DNA of 64,000 nt, from contig NC_092563.1 in the NCBI RefSeq assembly GCF_037975245.1, forward strand, positions 1,081,001 to 1,145,000. Reading direction: 5' to 3'. Position numbers and translations under genes: made by a program. The stretch is from Apostichopus japonicus. Lineage: Eukaryota; Echinodermata; Holothuroidea; Aspidochirotida; Stichopodidae. Below the pieces are notes generated by a model. The model had not been told where the DNA came from, searched no databases, and saw only the letters and a program-made list of their open reading frames with translations. Positions within the stretch are counted from its first letter, which is position 1, and every line of letters begins with the position of its first letter. Shown here piece by piece: positions 63,901 through 64,000 of the stretch.

Positions 63901-64000
63901 TGCTACCTGTGCAGCCAACGGCCGAGAGAAACAACCTCAGAGAAAGGATCGCCTCCAAGCAATCTGGCTACATTGCAGTCTAAATATTCTGTGAGGTGCC
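30910..64000 (+). CDS. ZNF423: ZNF423/ZNF521-family multi-zinc-finger transcription cofactor (3' end beyond window)
   Basis: This nuclear DNA-binding cofactor family (Zfp423/OAZ, Zfp521/EHZF) partners with EBF factors and BMP-activated SMADs. Coding exons in the window are 30910-30952, 49112-49210, 52687-52882, 59494-59567, 60148-60222 and 61181-64000, giving about 1,102 codons in one open frame. The N-terminus, MSRRKQSRPIRALK, is the NuRD-binding motif shared with FOG and SALL proteins. An acidic, Ser/Gly-rich linker follows (codons 15-112). Finger 1 (CEHC...HRSIGC) starts near residue 114. The last exon holds fingers from residue 199 onward, including the family hallmarks [46 protein letters not shown] and SSEVDLQCHL. 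The C-terminal fingers lie beyond 64000. ZNF423 versus ZNF521 cannot be assigned, because the vertebrate pair arose by duplication. The symbol marks the family. Family call very sure; exons sure by phase. Confidence 0.94.
31523..31872. mobile_element. 350-bp hAT-like MITE in intron 1
   Basis: The left end is CAGGGGTGTAGCAA; the right end in reverse is CAGGGGTGCAGGAA. Flanking octamers TAATATGT (left) and TTATATGT (right) agree at 7 of 8 positions, as expected for an old hAT 8-bp target duplication. The interior has G- and C-runs and a short TA run, and no transposase. Confidence 0.6.
33118..33396. mobile_element. Possible MITE with TAAAGGGCC ends
   Basis: TAAAGGGCC at the left and GGCCCTTTA at the right form a 9-bp inverted pair about 280 bp apart. 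The arms diverge beyond this, so the call is weak. Confidence 0.25.
34163..34185. repeat. (TA)11 microsatellite
   Basis: A perfect TA run in intron 1 of the zinc-finger gene. Confidence 0.75.
35697..35772. repeat. Two tandem copies of a 37-bp unit
   Basis: GGGACCCAGGAGGGTCAA followed by CTAGGCATTCTAGGTG occurs twice in direct tandem with two or three differences. Confidence 0.7.
36796..36939. repeat. Two tandem copies of a 72-bp unit
   Basis: Both copies begin AAAGTTTCCCTCTTTGAGG and end in AAAACATTGGAGG(A/G)CCC; they differ at only a few positions. A third copy starts (AAAGTGT) and is lost. The period is a multiple of three, so the ORF across it repeats, but nothing supports it as coding. 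Confidence 0.8.
37680..38270. promoter_or_regulatory. Candidate conserved noncoding element in intron 1
   Basis: This is a GC-balanced island in an AT-rich intron, free of homopolymers and simple repeats. It is rich in GTCTG/CAGAC-type words (AAGTCTGGACTGTCTGCC), which resemble SMAD boxes. Enhancer function is inference from composition and location. Confidence 0.25.
38236..38336. repeat. CT/AG hairpin-forming repeat
   Basis: A CTCTCTCTCTCT run is followed about 75 bp later by an AGAGAGAGAGAG run. Between them, TCTGTTTGC pairs with GCAAACAAACGG. The whole could fold into one stem with a short loop. Confidence 0.45.
41848..42190. repeat. Three tandem copies of a 123-134 bp unit
   Basis: Each copy opens with CCCCAA(A)TTTGATCAGTCACT and contains GAGTGAGAGTC-like, ACAAGTCA and GCACCAA segments. 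Copies start at 41848, 41971 and 42105; the third is truncated. The middle copy has a small internal insertion. Confidence 0.75.
42661..42979. repeat. 29-bp minisatellite, 11 copies
   Basis: The unit is GTTCAGAAGTGAGGGC followed by GCAGTGCTAATGC. Eleven uninterrupted copies each keep the 29-bp length, with only substitutions. The outer copies are more diverged than the central ones, as expected for expansion from the middle. It lies in intron 1 of the zinc-finger gene. Confidence 0.9.
44280..44740. promoter_or_regulatory. Candidate conserved noncoding element in intron 1
   Basis: CpG-containing, non-repetitive sequence (GACGCGGAGCTC, GTCGCGGATCG, CGCCCGCGATAG) surrounded by AT-rich intron. 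It contains forkhead-like (GTTTATTATC) and TAAT-type homeobox words. No ORF of note. Function inferred only. Confidence 0.25.
45480..45820. repeat. Pyrimidine minisatellite with a duplicated 66-bp insert
   Basis: CCTCTCCCCTCCATCTTA-type units (about 17-19 bp) repeat many times. Inside, a block beginning CTATGTATGTCTATAGTATA and ending AACTGCAGCCTCT occurs twice, about 168 bp apart and virtually identical. A higher-order duplication of block plus satellite explains this. Confidence 0.8.
46952..47205 (+). mobile_element. tRNA-derived SINE-like copy in intron 1
   Basis: The head matches the polymerase III internal promoter: A box TGGCTGAGTGG (46956-46966) and B box GGTTCGATACC (47007-47017), both close to consensus. 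A non-tRNA body containing TTAAGCCCTTACGGGCTT follows. The 3' end is set roughly at the AT-rich tail. Confidence 0.65.
50877..50947 (+). repeat. G-rich tract with quadruplex potential
   Basis: Many runs of three or more G are separated by short A/T loops over 70 bp on the plus (transcribed-RNA) strand, in the intron before the third coding exon. Confidence 0.5.
51987..52600. repeat. Six tandem copies of a 111-115 bp unit next to the third coding exon
   Basis: GGTCACTGCTAA marks the unit starts at about 51987, 52101, 52212, 52324, 52436 and 52550. Each unit continues with TCTATCCCTTTC, ATCTGCC, AAACTTGTAACATGTAGCAC and a C/G-rich GGGGGAC segment. The array ends about 90 bp before the acceptor of the exon at 52687. 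Confidence 0.85.
53470..54060. promoter_or_regulatory. Candidate conserved noncoding element in the intron after exon 3
   Basis: Balanced-composition, repeat-free sequence without ORF support. It contains many homeobox- and GATA-type words (TTATCTCAGCC, GTTATCAAGCGG) and a TGACAG motif. Its character is typical of long intronic enhancers in developmental regulator genes; conservation could not be tested. Confidence 0.25.
54129..54237. repeat. 34-bp minisatellite, 3.2 copies
   Basis: Units of CAACTGGTGTGGGAT followed by (A/G)TACATATCTTTACAACAA repeat three times with one substitution, then CAACTGG. Confidence 0.9.
57000..57260. promoter_or_regulatory. Candidate conserved noncoding element
   Basis: Repeat-free, moderately GC stretch with AATCGTATCAAAGACAAAG (TCF-like ATCAAAG) and GGTGTTGATCTTCAC words, in the intron between exons 3 and 4. 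Inference only. Confidence 0.2.
57500..57665 (+). repeat. GGGAG-rich purine tracts
   Basis: Two clusters of GGGGGAGG-type sequence lie about 100 bp apart, in the intron between exons 3 and 4. Confidence 0.4.
58880..58975. mobile_element. Fragment of a G/C-run MITE-like repeat
   Basis: GAGGAGGGGCACC, GAAGGGGCATGTGCCCTTCCCC and GCGACGCCATTGC resemble the interior of the other C/G-run elements in this window. No matched termini are seen, so this is a relic call. Confidence 0.25.
61181..64000 (+). other. ZNF423: Large zinc-finger exon, at least 2,820 nt, 22 zinc-binding modules
   Basis: The acceptor is TATACTCAG. Zinc modules in order start near these cysteine codons: 61288 (CQFC), 61371 (CELC), 61455 (CPRC), 61537 (CSHC), 61828 (CPFC), 61921 (CNLC), 62062 (CGYC), 62173 (CAHC), 62275 (CPQC), 62371 (CPYC), 62470 (CPQEEC), 62719 (CPIC), 62806 (CKDC), 62890 (CSLC), 62980 (CIKC), 63070 (CLFC), 63151 (CSAC), 63358 (CQIC), 63505 (CVVC), 63628 (CHFC), 63730 (CIVC) and 63820 (four-Cys module CYIC...CYLC). 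Start positions were counted by eye and may be off by a few bases. The 1-kb-plus single exon for most fingers matches the known gene structure of this family. Confidence 0.9.

Overview
This window is nuclear DNA from an animal. It is AT-rich, has spliced genes with GT-AG introns (one of 18 kb), and carries tRNA-derived SINE-like copies, short inverted-repeat transposons and many minisatellites. Gene content and repeat style suggest a marine invertebrate deuterostome, with an echinoderm such as a sea cucumber the best guess. That placement is inference; no sequence search was possible.

Layout. (1) 299-4631, minus strand: a five-exon gene for a small secreted protein of unknown family, with a TATA box upstream and a poly(A) signal downstream. 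A 1.35-kb inverted-repeat element sits in its last intron. (2) 6405-12289, plus strand: a complete seven-exon inositol monophosphatase (IMPA1/IMPA2 type), divergent from gene 1. The 1.8 kb between the two holds both TATA boxes and a diverged repeat cluster. (3) 15080-20597, minus strand: a complete nine-exon CIAPIN1 (anamorsin), the cytosolic iron-sulfur assembly protein, convergent with the phosphatase gene. (4) 30910 to the right edge, plus strand: most of a multi-zinc-finger transcription cofactor of the ZNF423/ZNF521 (Zfp423, OAZ) family, running off the window. Its first coding exon encodes an N-terminal MSRRKQ NuRD-recruitment motif. An 18-kb intron follows, then three short exons and one exon of at least 2.8 kb that encodes 21 C2H2-type fingers plus a four-cysteine module.

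The rest is intergenic and intronic sequence. It holds several minisatellites (29, 34, 72, about 112 and about 125 bp periods), hAT-like nonautonomous elements, a foldback element, SINE-like copies, G-rich tracts, and a few balanced-composition islands in the zinc-finger gene introns that could be conserved enhancers.

The four genes do not form a functional unit. Two are housekeeping genes (inositol recycling; Fe-S assembly), one is a developmental regulator and one is unknown. I found no clear new multi-gene system. The most notable points are the unknown secreted gene, the lineage-specific finger changes in the ZNF423/521 homologue, and the repeat structures.
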